Positions 1 through 8,762 of a stretch of DNA of 64,000 bases are shown here, one piece after another. Numbering within the stretch: position 1 is the first letter of the stretch; every line of letters starts with the position of its first letter. The translations under genes were made by a program, and so were the position numbers. Source of the DNA: JAGVSR01 sp963778225 (lineage in GTDB: Bacteria > Pseudomonadota > Alphaproteobacteria > Rhizobiales > Hyphomicrobiaceae). The notes beneath the pieces were generated by a model. The model worked only from the letters and a program-made list of their open reading frames with translations, had not been told where the DNA came from and searched no databases. The stretch lies in the NCBI GenBank assembly GCA_963778225.1, contig CAVZTR010000013.1, positions 62,001 to 126,000 of the forward strand. Direction: 5' to 3'.

Positions 1-1648
1 CGTCGCCATCGCACATCTGCTGGGTCGATCCGTGCAGCGCCGACGCACGCAGCGCAACCCCGTCATCCGCCATCTGCTCCGTGCTGCCGCCGCAGGCCAT
101 GGCCATCGCAGCTTCATGCATGGTGTTGCCCTTGCGATTGTGCGTCACCTGCCATTCGACATCCTCGTCGTTGGCTCGCTCGCGCGTCGCATCGAAATTG
201 AAATGAACTTTCTTCTTCGACTGCGGACCCCAGTAGTCCACCTTGCCGAGGTCATAGAACTTGCGTTCGAACCCGGCTTTGAGAAACGCTTTCAGGCAGC
301 CCCAGAGATACTTCCGCCGGTCGCCCGAGCCCGCAAACGGATACGAGAACAGCGCCTTCTTCATGTAGAAGCGGCGATAGTTGTTCATCACGCGATCGAG
401 CAACTCCGCGCGATCCATCGAATCCGGTTTCATGATCGGCGTCACGAAGTTGTACTTTTCGTAGTCGAACACCTCGACCTTATCGCCGAGTTCCTTGAAG
501 AGATCGGAGAACGGCCACGGCGTGTACATCGACCAGTTGGCCAGATCCGGCTTCCAATCGCACGCCATGCGATAGGTCTCTTCCAGCGTCTCGGCCGTCT
601 CGTTTTCGAGCCCCACGATGAACTGCGCCTCGACCACGATCCCGTTGTCGCGAAGCAGCTGCACGGCTTTCTTGTTCTGGGCGACCGTCGTTTCTTTGTT
701 GAACAAATCGAGTTTCAACTGCGCTGCGGCTTCCGTGCCGAGCGAAACGTGAATGAGACCCGCCTTCCGGTAGAGCGGCAGCAGCTTCTCGTCGCGCAGA
801 ATGTCGGTGACGCGCGTGTTGATGCCCCAGAGCAGCCCGACGTCGCGGTCGATCAATTCCTGGCAGAACGCAACGAACTTCTTGCGATTGATCGTCGGCT
901 CCTCGTCCGCGAGGATGAAGAAGCCGACCTGATGCTTGTCGCGCAGTTCGATGATCTCATCGACGACCGCCTTCGGATCGCGGATGCGATAGTCGCGCCA
1001 GAATTTCCACTGCGAACAGAACGAGCAGGTAAACGGGCATCCCCGCGCCATGTTTGGAATGGCGACCCGCACGCCGAGCGGAATGTACTGATACTTCGGC
1101 CAATCCAGAATGCTCCAGTCGGCCTTGATGGAATCGAGATCCTTCACGGTCGGCGCCGCAGCCGTCGCGATCACCATGCCGTCGACGATGTAGGCGAGCC
1201 CCTTGATCGACGCGCGCGCCTCGGGCCAGCGGCCCTCCGCGACGGCCTTCGCAACCTCGACCATGATTTCTTCGCCTTCACCGCGAACGATCGCGTCGAT
1301 GTAAGGCGCTTCGGCGAGCACTTGGCGGTACATGAAGGTGCCGTGGATCCCGCCGAGAAGTGTCACGGCCTTGGGACAGACCTCCTTCACCATCTTGAGG
1401 ACGTTCTCGGCTTTGTAGATCGACGGCGTGATTGCGGTCACGCCAACGATGTCCGGCTGCAACTCCTCGATCATGTCCCGCAACCGATCGTCGGCAATGT
1501 CGTGCGTCATCGAGTCGATGAAATGCACGTCGTTAAAGCCATTCTCCTTCAGCACGCCCGCCAGATACGCGACCCAGGCCGGCGGCCAGTTGCCCGCGAT
1601 CTCGGCGCCGCCAGAGTGATAATTGGGGTGAACGAAAAGCACGCGCAT
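1..1648 (-). CDS. bchE: Anaerobic Mg-protoporphyrin IX monomethyl ester cyclase BchE (3' end beyond window)
   Basis: Oxygen-independent cyclase that forms the isocyclic E ring of bacteriochlorophyll, a B12-dependent radical-SAM enzyme. The reading frame starts at ATG 1646-1648, preceded by GGAGG at good spacing, and runs 549 codons off the left edge without a stop. The N-terminus (MRVLFVHPNYHSGGAE) looks like the B12-binding fold. The radical-SAM cluster motif CPFTCSFC is visible, with C204, C208 and C211. The family is about 550-600 residues, so only the extreme C-terminus is missing. The gene lies downstream of hemA, from which it is separated by a terminator and a pair of PpsR-type operators, so it has its own promoter. 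It coexists with acsF, giving anaerobic and aerobic routes for the same step. Confidence 0.95.
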   Translation of the reverse strand, partial: MRVLFVHPNYHSGGAEIAGNWPPAWVAYLAGVLKENGFNDVHFIDSMTHDIADDRLRDMIEELQPDIVGVTAITPSIYKAENVLKMVKEVCPKAVTLLGGIHGTFMYRQVLAEAPYIDAIVRGEGEEIMVEVAKAVAEGRWPEARASIKGLAYIVDGMVIATAAAPTVKDLDSIKADWSILDWPKYQYIPLGVRVAIPNMARGCPFTCSFCSQWKFWRDYRIRDPKAVVDEIIELRDKHQVGFFILADEEPTINRKKFVAFCQELIDRDVGLLWGINTRVTDILRDEKLLPLYRKAGLIHVSLGTEAAAQLKLDLFNKETTVAQNKKAVQLLRDNGIVVEAQFIVGLENETAETLEETYRMACDWKPDLANWSMYTPWPFSDLFKELGDKVEVFDYEKYNFVTPIMKPDSMDRAELLDRVMNNYRRFYMKKALFSYPFAGSGDRRKYLWGCLKAFLKAGFERKFYDLGKVDYWGPQSKKKVHFNFDATRERANDEDVEWQVTHNRKGNTMHEAAMAMACGGSTEQMADDGVALRASALHGSTQQMCDGD

Positions 1649-1670
1649 AAGACCGGCCTCCAGATTGAAG

Positions 1671-1714
1671 TGTCTAGTGCACGCTACAATCCAAAATGAC
1701 CTTGTCGCTTGACA
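1671..1714 (-). promoter_or_regulatory. Paired PpsR/CrtJ operators upstream of bchE
   Basis: A perfect TGT-N12-ACA (1671-1688, arms TGTCTA/CTACA) and a one-mismatch TGA-N12-ACA (1697-1714) are separated by exactly 8 bp and lie 23-66 bp upstream of the bchE start. The TGT-N12-ACA palindrome and the 8-bp gap are the known CrtJ/PpsR cooperative arrangement at Rhodobacter bchC. Repression of bchE by the PpsR encoded in this window is inferred. Confidence 0.75.
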
Positions 1715-1753
1715 CTCATCAAATCGAACGCAATTCCAAATGTCTTTCGCAAA

Positions 1754-1786
1754 GAAAAATCCCGCCGCAGTTGCCCGCGGCGGGAT
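1754..1786 (-). terminator. Intrinsic terminator of hemA
   Basis: A 10-bp perfect GC-rich stem (1759-1768 with 1777-1786, ATCCCGCCGC arm) with an 8-nt loop is followed, in the minus direction, by a T run (plus-strand A55-A59 at 1755-1759). It sits 49 nt beyond the hemA stop and so ends the puh-hemA transcript before bchE. Confidence 0.85.
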
Positions 1787-1834
1787 GAAGTCGGTTGGTG
1801 CATTCGCTGGCGTGAGCCGGCGCAGGTAGGATCG

Positions 1835-3067
1835 TTACTCGGCCGCAAGTCGCACGTACTTGCCGTTCGCCATTGGGCACGCGTTCCACAGATCGCTCAA
1901 GGCCGCGACGAGTACGGCCATCTGCTGATCAGAATGCAGCGGCCCCGGCGTCAAGCGCATGCGCTCGGTGCCCTTGGGAACCGTCGGATAATTGATCGGC
2001 TGCACGTAGATGCCGTAGTGCCCGAGAAGCGTGTCGGTCACGGCCTTGCAGTGCACAGGGTCACCCACCATCACCGGCACGATGTGGCTCGGATTGGCCA
2101 TGAACGGGATGTTCGCATCTTTGAGCTTCTGCTTCAGCGTCCGCGCCCGCTCCTGGTGACGCTCGCGCTCCAGCGTGCTCGCCTTCAAATGCCGGATGCT
2201 GGCCAACGCACCAGCCGTGATCGCCGGCGCCAGCGATGTCGAGAAGATGAAGCCCGATGCGAACGAACGGATCGCATCGCAGATTTCGCGCTTGGCGGCG
2301 ATATACCCGCCCATCACGCCGAACCCTTTGGCAAGCGTTCCGTTGATGATGTCGATACGGTCCATAAGTCCGTCACGCTCGGCGATGCCGCCACCGCGCG
2401 GACCATAAAGTCCGACCGCATGCACTTCATCGAGATAGGTCATCGCGCCGTACTTCTTGGCCAGATCACAGATGGCGGCCATGGGCGCGATATGACCGTC
2501 CATCGAGTAGACGCTCTCGAAAACGATCAGCTTGGGCGCGCCGACCGGCGCCTCTTTCAACTTCTTTTCCAGATCCTCGACATCGTTGTGACGGAAGATC
2601 TTCTTCGGCCCGTTGCCGTGCCGGATGCCCTCGATCATGGACGCGTGGTTCTTCTCATCGGAGAAAACCATGACCCCGGGGATCAGCCTCTGGAGCGTGG
2701 AAAGCGTGGCTTCATTGGCGACATAAGCCGATGTGAAGAGCAGAGCCGCTTCCTTGCCGTGCAGATCGGCAATTTCGTGCTCCAGTTCGACGTGATAACG
2801 CGTCGTACCGGAAATGTTTCGCGTACCACCAGAGCCGGCGCCGGCTTCATCGATCGCTTGATGCATCGCGGCCAACACAGCTGGATGCTGCCCCATGCCG
2901 AGATAATCGTTGGAGCACCACACCGTAATCGGTCGAGCCCCTGCATCCGTGTGATGGATCGCCGTCGGAAAGGATCCGCACTGCCGCTTGATGTCCGCGA
3001 ACACTCGGTAGCGTCCTTCGGCTTTCAAGCCGTCGAGTTGCTCGCGGAAGATCGACAGGTAATCCAT
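1835..3067 (-). CDS. hemA: 5-aminolevulinate synthase HemA
   Basis: Pyridoxal-phosphate enzyme that condenses glycine and succinyl-CoA to 5-aminolevulinate, the first committed precursor of heme and bacteriochlorophyll in alphaproteobacteria. The 410 residues match the family length. Visible are the glycine-rich GSGGTRNISGT segment near residues 78-88, DEVHAVGLYGPRG near 213-225, and the Schiff-base lysine K247 in TLAKGFG. The ATG is preceded by GGAGAG five bases upstream. It is the last gene of the bchF-to-hemA run, where PGC-linked hemA genes commonly sit, and it is followed by a strong terminator. A second, housekeeping hemA may exist outside the window. Confidence 0.97.
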   Translation of the reverse strand: MDYLSIFREQLDGLKAEGRYRVFADIKRQCGSFPTAIHHTDAGARPITVWCSNDYLGMGQHPAVLAAMHQAIDEAGAGSGGTRNISGTTRYHVELEHEIADLHGKEAALLFTSAYVANEATLSTLQRLIPGVMVFSDEKNHASMIEGIRHGNGPKKIFRHNDVEDLEKKLKEAPVGAPKLIVFESVYSMDGHIAPMAAICDLAKKYGAMTYLDEVHAVGLYGPRGGGIAERDGLMDRIDIINGTLAKGFGVMGGYIAAKREICDAIRSFASGFIFSTSLAPAITAGALASIRHLKASTLERERHQERARTLKQKLKDANIPFMANPSHIVPVMVGDPVHCKAVTDTLLGHYGIYVQPINYPTVPKGTERMRLTPGPLHSDQQMAVLVAALSDLWNACPMANGKYVRLAAE

Positions 3068-3119
3068 TTTGCTCTCCGGTTCTTATATGCGTCGGGCCGT
3101 TTCTCTCTGCCGGCCTGTT

Positions 3120-3974
3120 TCAGAAGATGGTCGCACTTACGGGCTGTGGTGGATCGGATTGAACGGGCACGCTTGCCCGCACGAGGACAGGCGCGGCACT
3201 TGTCTCCAAGCCTTGTTCGTTTTCCCTCGACCAAAGCCCCCATGACCACAGCGAAGCGGAAGGCAAAGGCACCACGAGGAACCAATGCTCGATCAAAGCC
3301 AGCGCCATGAGAGTTGCAAGGAACGTGAAGCTGGTGGTGTCGAAGGCGTTCGTGGCAGTGCCGGCTTCTCCGATGAGCAGCCACGTCGCGATTGTCGACA
3401 GCGTGACGGACAAAGGAAACAGCAGATTCATACTGCGCCGGCAGAAGTACGTCTTGAGATAGGTCAGATGCGCCGGCAAAAACTCTTCCGTCAGATTGGG
3501 CACGCCGAGATAGACGTTGAGCTTCGCGCTGATCCGCATGACCCAGAGGATGACGAACGTCCACAACCCGACTTCATTGGGCGAACCTGCGAGCATCGCG
3601 TAGAGCAGAAGACCCGTCACGAGAATGGCCGCTTCGTGATAGAGCAGCGTCTCGACGGCCGGCCAAAGACCGGCGCGACCGCGCGTGTGTCGCGGCGCTT
3701 CCGATGTGCGCGGCCCCGTCACCATGCCGGTGAGGAAACTCATCTCATGCCAGCCCCACACCAGCAAAGCTGCCAGGAATGCCGTGTAGGCGGCGGCCGG
3801 CGATGTATCGCCGGCCGTCTGCCAGAGTGTTGCGAGCGCACCGAGTGCAACGAGTGTCGCCCCAGCCATTGACCAGCGCACCGTCGTCCGCGGCAGCCCG
3901 ATCAGCCAGAGCACCGCTCCGGTGAGGAACCACCAGGAAAAGAGGACGAACAGAACGGGCAGGCCGTAGGACAC
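3120..3974 (-). CDS. puhE: PuhE, photosynthetic complex assembly membrane protein
   Basis: Polytopic membrane protein of the PuhE family (DUF3623), found only in photosynthesis clusters and needed for normal bacteriochlorophyll and RC-LH1 levels in Rhodobacter. Several hydrophobic segments are visible; the family signature region LNVYLGVPNLTEEFLP lies near the middle. I chose GTG at 3974 because GAGGAG lies 8 nt upstream; a TTG at 3977 is equally in frame. It lies 26 nt after acsF and 52 nt before hemA, the common alphaproteobacterial order. The molecular function is not established. Confidence 0.9.
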   Translation of the reverse strand: MSYGLPVLFVLFSWWFLTGAVLWLIGLPRTTVRWSMAGATLVALGALATLWQTAGDTSPAAAYTAFLAALLVWGWHEMSFLTGMVTGPRTSEAPRHTRGRAGLWPAVETLLYHEAAILVTGLLLYAMLAGSPNEVGLWTFVILWVMRISAKLNVYLGVPNLTEEFLPAHLTYLKTYFCRRSMNLLFPLSVTLSTIATWLLIGEAGTATNAFDTTSFTFLATLMALALIEHWFLVVPLPSASLWSWGLWSRENEQGLETSAAPVLVRASVPVQSDPPQPVSATIF

Positions 3975-4000
3975 CAAGGTCGCTCCTCGTTTCGCTTGCG

Positions 4001-5068
4001 TTACCAGATGGGCTCAAGCCGGATCTGCTGCGGAAGCGGGTTGTCCCGCGCCTTCAACAGATAGAGCCGCGCGAATGTCCCGACCGCAGAAGCGCCCAGA
4101 CCAAACCGCCGCAGGCGTGCGCCGATTCCCGTCTTGCCTTCCATTTCGCCGAGCTTCTCGTTGATGATCCGCAGCTTCTCCAGACCCTTCAGGAACTTGG
4201 GGTTCTCGATGTCGAGCTCGACCGGGAAGACCTGCCGCGCGATTTCCGAAGTCAGGCGGAAGACCTGCATGTCGTAATCGGTGGGGTTCATCCCGATGGC
4301 CTTATGGAATTCCGGCCGCGCATGGTCACGCACGTACATGGTCGAGTAGACCGCAAGCACGAAGAACCGCACCCACAACTTGTTCACGCCCTCGAGCAGA
4401 TGCGGATTGGCCCGCATCAGGAGCGCGAAGGCTTCCCCGTGGCGGAACTCGTCGTTGCACCACTTCTCGAACCACTTGAAGATCGGATGGAAGCGTTTGT
4501 CGGGATGACGCTCCAGATGGCGGAAGATCGTGATGTAGCGCGCATAACCGATCTTCTCCGACAGATACGTTGCGTAGAAGATGAACTTCGGCCGGAAGAA
4601 CGTGTACTTCTTCGCTTTCGTGAGGAAGCCGAGATCGATGCCGATATCGAAGTCCCGCAGCGTATCGTTGATGAAGCCGGCATGACGGGCCTCATCGCGG
4701 CTCATGAACTTGAAGAGCTCGACAAGATCCTTGTTCTTGCCCCGCTTCTTCATTTCGGCATAGAGCACGCAGCCTGAAAATTCCGACGTCAGCGAACTGA
4801 CGAGGAAGTCGATGAATTCCTTGCGCAGGCCTTCGGGCAGCGCATTGAGATCGAAATCGTCCCAAGCATCCGTGCGCCGGAAATGGCCGCGATTGGTGTC
4901 GGCGCGCATCTCAGCCAGGAGCGCATCCCACTCGGATCGCAGCGACGACACATCGATCTTGTCGAGTTCGTCGAAGTCCGTCGTGTAGAAGCGCGGGCTC
5001 AAAAGTGTTTCCGTCGCTGCTGCCGCCGTCGTCTCGTTCGGCGCGCGGGCAAAAGTTTCAATCGTCAT
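4001..5068 (-). CDS. acsF: Aerobic Mg-protoporphyrin IX monomethyl ester oxidative cyclase AcsF
   Basis: Oxygen-dependent di-iron enzyme that forms the E ring of (bacterio)chlorophyll. The 355 residues match the family. The ferritin-like iron ligands are visible as two ExxH motifs, EARH (SRDEARHAGF) and EFRH (NDEFRHGEAF). The ATG at 5066-5068 overlaps the stop of the upstream 101-residue gene (ATGA) and has GGGAGGAAG just upstream, so the two are translationally coupled. Presence alongside bchE indicates that this organism can close the ring with or without oxygen. Confidence 0.96.
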   Translation of the reverse strand: MTIETFARAPNETTAAAATETLLSPRFYTTDFDELDKIDVSSLRSEWDALLAEMRADTNRGHFRRTDAWDDFDLNALPEGLRKEFIDFLVSSLTSEFSGCVLYAEMKKRGKNKDLVELFKFMSRDEARHAGFINDTLRDFDIGIDLGFLTKAKKYTFFRPKFIFYATYLSEKIGYARYITIFRHLERHPDKRFHPIFKWFEKWCNDEFRHGEAFALLMRANPHLLEGVNKLWVRFFVLAVYSTMYVRDHARPEFHKAIGMNPTDYDMQVFRLTSEIARQVFPVELDIENPKFLKGLEKLRIINEKLGEMEGKTGIGARLRRFGLGASAVGTFARLYLLKARDNPLPQQIRLEPIW

Positions 5069-5370
5069 AGCTTCCTCCCCGAAGAAAAACTCACTTCGTA
5101 GAGTTCAGTGAACTCCAACCGCGCGGCGATCTTCGTGATCAGCCGCTCGATGGGCGACGCACGCGTCACCGTCGCCTGGCGTTCCAGTACGACCTTCTGG
5201 CCGTAAGGAACCCGGATCGGATCCCCATGTACGAGCACTTCATCACCGGCCTCGACGGGCGCGGTTCCATGCAAGTCGACGTGGGCATGCAAACTTTCGA
5301 ACGTGTTTTCGATTTCGATCGTGCAGGACACCACCTCGGGTGGCGGCCCGCGAAACGCTGCAAGCATCAT
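5065..5370 (-). CDS. Conserved-position 101-residue protein between puhC and acsF
   Basis: Short soluble protein with no signal peptide or membrane helix. The middle (VHGDPIRVPYGQKVVLERQATVTRA) resembles a small beta-rich fold. It lies 3 nt after puhC and overlaps acsF by 4 nt (ATGA), so it is co-translated with the cyclase. Genes of this size occupy the same slot in other alphaproteobacterial and Rubrivivax puh operons; I recall the label ascD for them but cannot confirm it. A role as an AcsF partner or assembly factor is inferred only from position. ATG 5370 has AAGGA 8 nt upstream; ATG 5367 is an alternative. Confidence 0.7.
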   Translation of the reverse strand: MMLAAFRGPPPEVVSCTIEIENTFESLHAHVDLHGTAPVEAGDEVLVHGDPIRVPYGQKVVLERQATVTRASPIERLITKIAARLEFTELYEVSFSSGRKL

Positions 5371-5373
5371 GGT

Positions 5374-5829
5374 TCAGTCCTTCCCCTTGGCGAGAAATTG
5401 TTCGAAGGCCCTGCAATTCATGGTCCCGAACGCGTTCAGCATGACGACCTCGCCAGTCGCCAAGTCTGTTAGTGACAGCATGTCGTCGGTGTGCCGCGCC
5501 AAGCGGAACGGCACATCGTTACTCGCGCCGAGCAACGCCCGGTCGCGAGCCATGCTGCGCATGACGACGCGGACAAAACCATCGTGACCTGGTTTCACTT
5601 CCGCGATCTGTTGCTTAAGGCCGGCATCGACGACGCCGACCGAACCGTTGTCGAGATCCTTGAAGATCAGCTCTCGCTGTTCCGTCACCGGTGCGTACTC
5701 CACCCGTGTCGCTCCAAAGTCCCAGAGCCGCGCTGAAATCGCGAAGGCGATCGACAGGCCGATCAGAGCGGCGCCCGCGATCAGGAGGGCTCTCGGAAAG
5801 GGTTTGGCGTCGATGGCTTCTTCGTGCAC
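5374..5829 (-). CDS. puhC: PuhC, RC-LH1 assembly protein
   Basis: Membrane-anchored factor for reaction-centre and LH1 assembly. One hydrophobic helix (ALLIAGAALIGLSIAFAI) near the N-terminus is followed by a periplasmic domain with the family-like segments RELIFKDLDNGSVGV and GFVRVVMRSMARDR and the C-terminal LNAFGTMNCRAFEQFL. I chose GTG 5829 because AGGAG lies 8 nt upstream. The in-frame GTG at 5838, which would add MIA, abuts the same Shine-Dalgarno and is less plausible. It sits between puhB and the 101-residue gene, as in other PGCs. Confidence 0.9.
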   Translation of the reverse strand: MHEEAIDAKPFPRALLIAGAALIGLSIAFAISARLWDFGATRVEYAPVTEQRELIFKDLDNGSVGVVDAGLKQQIAEVKPGHDGFVRVVMRSMARDRALLGASNDVPFRLARHTDDMLSLTDLATGEVVMLNAFGTMNCRAFEQFLAKGKD

Positions 5830-5849
5830 GGCGATCACTCCTTCTAGGT

Positions 5850-6521
5850 TCAGGCCGCGGCCGGGGCAGCACCGCCCGGAGCCGTGGTTGTCTCTGCGGG
5901 TCGAACCGCAGCGACGGGACGTGTGGCCTTTTCCGGCGAACCAGCCGCCGTATGCAGGGCGCGCGAGAGCAGAGCACCGACGTTTTGCGCATCAGGCACC
6001 GCCCGGAGCGAGGGCTGCGGCTTGCGCAGGTGCCAGGCTCGTGTGTTCGGCCATAGATGCAGGAACGTCAGCTTGCCCAGATCATCGACCGCCAGCGCGA
6101 TGTCGCCGGACCCGTCCGCACGCAAGGCAACATCCGCGCTGTGGATGGACTTGAACGGGACGTTGACGGTGATGGGCAGGGCCACGCCGTAGCGCATCAC
6201 CACCCGGCGGCTGGTGATCGAGTAGATCGTCGTACGCGCCATGAGACTAGCAAGCCCGGCGAGGATCGCGATGCTTGCGGCCGACATTCCAAGAAGCGGA
6301 ATGCTGTCGATGGCGATCTGCGACAGCGTATGGCCGTCATAGAGACCGGCGACCAGCCGCCATGTGAGGAGCGCCGCAAAGTACGCGGCGACCCAGTCGA
6401 TGTGCAGCACCCGGCGGGCAGTCGCCGAGGCGGAGGGCGATCCCTGCCAGAGGAGCTGTTCGCCCTCCGGCAGGTTCGCGGGCAGCCCTGGAACGGGCTC
6501 GAAGTCGTACTCGTGGCTCAC
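5850..6521 (-). CDS. puhB: PuhB, photosynthetic complex assembly protein
   Basis: Integral membrane protein with a bacterial PH-like domain that assists reaction-centre assembly. Residues 18-45 (EGEQLLWQGSPSASATARR) match the family start. Three hydrophobic stretches lie between about residues 42 and 95, followed by YSITSRRVVMRYGVALP, typical of bPH proteins. The C-terminus is an alanine/proline-rich tail. It begins with GTG overlapping the puhA stop (GTGA), so it is coupled to the H subunit. Length 223 residues. Confidence 0.93.
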   Translation of the reverse strand: MSHEYDFEPVPGLPANLPEGEQLLWQGSPSASATARRVLHIDWVAAYFAALLTWRLVAGLYDGHTLSQIAIDSIPLLGMSAASIAILAGLASLMARTTIYSITSRRVVMRYGVALPITVNVPFKSIHSADVALRADGSGDIALAVDDLGKLTFLHLWPNTRAWHLRKPQPSLRAVPDAQNVGALLSRALHTAAGSPEKATRPVAAVRPAETTTAPGGAAPAAA

Positions 6522-7300
6522 AGGAGCGGCTCCGCACGCTGGGGATCAGAGTAAAGAGTACCGGCGCCGTAGTACGCCGTCACCTTTTCTTCTTCGAGGA
6601 ACGTGATCTGGTCGGGATTCTTTAGTCCAGGGACGTTGCCGAACTGGGAACCCATCAGCGCCTTCACCTTGACCACACCCCGATCCCGATCGATCCGCAG
6701 GAAGTTGATCGGCACCAGAACCGAGCGACCCGGCTTGCCGCCGGCAGCATTGAGTTCGGCTTCCAGGTACCGGATGATGATTTCCGACTTGTCGATCCAC
6801 ACGTCCTTGATCGTGCCGACGGCAACGCCGTTGGCTCCGACCAGCGCGAAGCCGCGCGGATCACGATCATTGATGTTGATGTCGAAGGCCGGTGCAACGC
6901 GGAACGGAACGATCTTCACGCCGCCGTTGACCATGAGATCGGGGACATCGGCACGCATCGCGTACGATCCCGGACCCACTTCCGCAAGCATTGGATCACC
7001 TATCGGCTCGATCGGCGCTCCTGGCCAAACCGCCATTTTCTCGGCGTTGCCCAGTCGAGTATCTATGCGCGCGTCGTCCGGCGCCCGCGCCTCGCCGCCA
7101 TGCGGCAGCTTGAACACCTTGGCTTCCGGAATGAAGAAAGGATCGCCCGGCTTCAATTTGTTCGATGGCTCGGAGAACAGCGGATACCCCTCGCGGCGCG
7201 TCTCACGTTGAAGATAGAAAACGAGCCCGACAAAGAAGATAAGGAACACGTACAACGTGATCTGGGCAACATCAAAGATGCCCATAATTTCGCCCTTCAT
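6518..7300 (-). CDS. puhA: Photosynthetic reaction centre H subunit PuhA
   Basis: Capping subunit of the purple-bacterial reaction centre. It stabilises the quinone sites and guides protons to QB. The 260 residues equal the usual length. A single N-terminal membrane helix (AQITLYVFLIFFVGLVFYLQ) is followed by the cytoplasmic beta-rich PRC-barrel domain (GTIKDVWIDKSEIIIRYLE; RSVLVPINF). The frame is open further upstream, but ATG 7300 has a perfect GGAGGTG five bases before it, fixing the start; ATG 7285 is a weaker alternative. It lies 25 nt after lhaA and overlaps puhB. Confidence 0.97.
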   Translation of the reverse strand: MKGEIMGIFDVAQITLYVFLIFFVGLVFYLQRETRREGYPLFSEPSNKLKPGDPFFIPEAKVFKLPHGGEARAPDDARIDTRLGNAEKMAVWPGAPIEPIGDPMLAEVGPGSYAMRADVPDLMVNGGVKIVPFRVAPAFDININDRDPRGFALVGANGVAVGTIKDVWIDKSEIIIRYLEAELNAAGGKPGRSVLVPINFLRIDRDRGVVKVKALMGSQFGNVPGLKNPDQITFLEEEKVTAYYGAGTLYSDPQRAEPLL

Positions 7301-7325
7301 AGTTTCACCTCCATGGATCCTGAAG

Positions 7326-8762
7326 TTAACCGGGGAATTCGGCGAGGCCGAACTTCCCCGACATGCGTGACTTGTTGACCCGCTCCATGCCAACGAGCGG
7401 GCCGATTGCCACGAGCGTTGCAAAGAGCAGAACAATTTCGATGTGATAGACCGCCGTGTAGCCCGTGCTCGGCGTTGCCAGCGCCTCTCCAAGTTGACCC
7501 GACGTGGCAAGCGCGCCAACGCCGTCGCGAATAATTCCTCCACATGCGATCGCGGTCCCGGCAGCGGTCGCCTGCACGGCCCCCCATACGCCCAGAGCCA
7601 TGCCGTGGCGTCCGCCCTTCGACATGTTCATCACCGCCGTGAGCGTGCCGACTGAGAACAGCCCGCCGCCAAATCCGATCAGCAGGGTTCCGGCGCGGAA
7701 GATTTGCGCCGACTCGACATGCGCCGACAGGATGACCAGCGGAAAAGCGGCAAGGCCCGCGATGGAACCTAGCGCGGCAAGTCGGAAAGGATCGAACCCC
7801 GAAGTCAGCACATACGAAGCGATGACGAAGCCAAGGAGAGTCCCGCAGGCGAGAAATCCGGTCAACGCCGTCGTCTGCCCGACCGACAGATGCAGTATCT
7901 CGCCGCCATAAGGCTCGAGGAGAATGTCTTGCATGCTGAACGCCGCGGTACCCAGACCGATACTGACGAGCACGCGCAGCCACGGCCCGGAGGCAGCCAT
8001 GGCTTTCCAGGATTCCAGAAAACCAGGCTCATCAGCGGCAAGCCCGCGGGTCCGCGAAGGATCACGCACTTCCTGCTTCCACAGGGCGATGACGTTGAGG
8101 ACCATGGTGACGGCGGCGGCGCCCTGAACCACCTGGATCAGGCGCAGCTGACTGAAGTCCGACAGCAGCCAGCCGAACACGATCGAGGTCACGACCATGC
8201 CGACCAGGAGCATGACGTAGAGGAATGCGACGACGCGCGGCCGCGACTCCGGCGGCGCAAGGTCTGTCGCGAGTGCGAGGCCTGCTGTTTGTGTCGTGTG
8301 CAGCCCTGCCCCAACGAGCAGGAATGCCAATCCCGCTGCGGCATAGCCGATCCACGCCGGACCGTTGGAGTCTCCTGACAGCAGGATCAGCGCGAACGGC
8401 ATAATGGCCAAGCCGCCAAACTGCAGCATCGAACCAAACCAGATATACGGCGCCCGTTTCCAGCCGAGCGCCGACTTGTGGTTATCCGACTTGAACCCCA
8501 CCAGCGCCCGGAAAGGTGCAAAAAGCAAAGGCAACGACACCGCGATCGCGACGACGAACGTCGGCACGCCCAATTCCACGATCATGACCCGGTTGAGTGT
8601 GCCGTTCAGCAGCACGACCGCCATGGCGACCGAAACCTGAAACAGCGACAACCGAAGCAGCCGACCAATCGGCAGCTCTTCGGTTGCTGCGTCTGCGAAC
8701 GGCAGGAAGCGAGGGCTCACATTGGCCCACGCTTTCACCAGTTTATCGCTGACGACGTTCAT
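7326..8762 (-). CDS. lhaA: LhaA, LH1 assembly protein of the BCH2/PucC MFS family
   Basis: Twelve-helix major-facilitator-like membrane protein required for LH1 assembly, thought to hand bacteriochlorophyll to the alpha/beta polypeptides. The 478 residues match the family. The N-terminal LLRLSLFQVSVAMAVVLLNGTLNRVMIVELGVP and ALVGFKSDNHKSALGWKRAPYIW segments are hallmarks of LhaA/PucC. The start overlaps the bchM stop (ATGA). A paralogue lies at 21263 next to bchG. Confidence 0.94.
   Translation of the reverse strand: MNVVSDKLVKAWANVSPRFLPFADAATEELPIGRLLRLSLFQVSVAMAVVLLNGTLNRVMIVELGVPTFVVAIAVSLPLLFAPFRALVGFKSDNHKSALGWKRAPYIWFGSMLQFGGLAIMPFALILLSGDSNGPAWIGYAAAGLAFLLVGAGLHTTQTAGLALATDLAPPESRPRVVAFLYVMLLVGMVVTSIVFGWLLSDFSQLRLIQVVQGAAAVTMVLNVIALWKQEVRDPSRTRGLAADEPGFLESWKAMAASGPWLRVLVSIGLGTAAFSMQDILLEPYGGEILHLSVGQTTALTGFLACGTLLGFVIASYVLTSGFDPFRLAALGSIAGLAAFPLVILSAHVESAQIFRAGTLLIGFGGGLFSVGTLTAVMNMSKGGRHGMALGVWGAVQATAAGTAIACGGIIRDGVGALATSGQLGEALATPSTGYTAVYHIEIVLLFATLVAIGPLVGMERVNKSRMSGKFGLAEFPG

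Noticed and set aside
32..1699. Open plus-strand frame of 555 codons over bchE
   Set aside because: Antisense shadow: the minus strand reads a canonical BchE with the radical-SAM cysteines. GC-rich codon bias keeps the opposite frame open.
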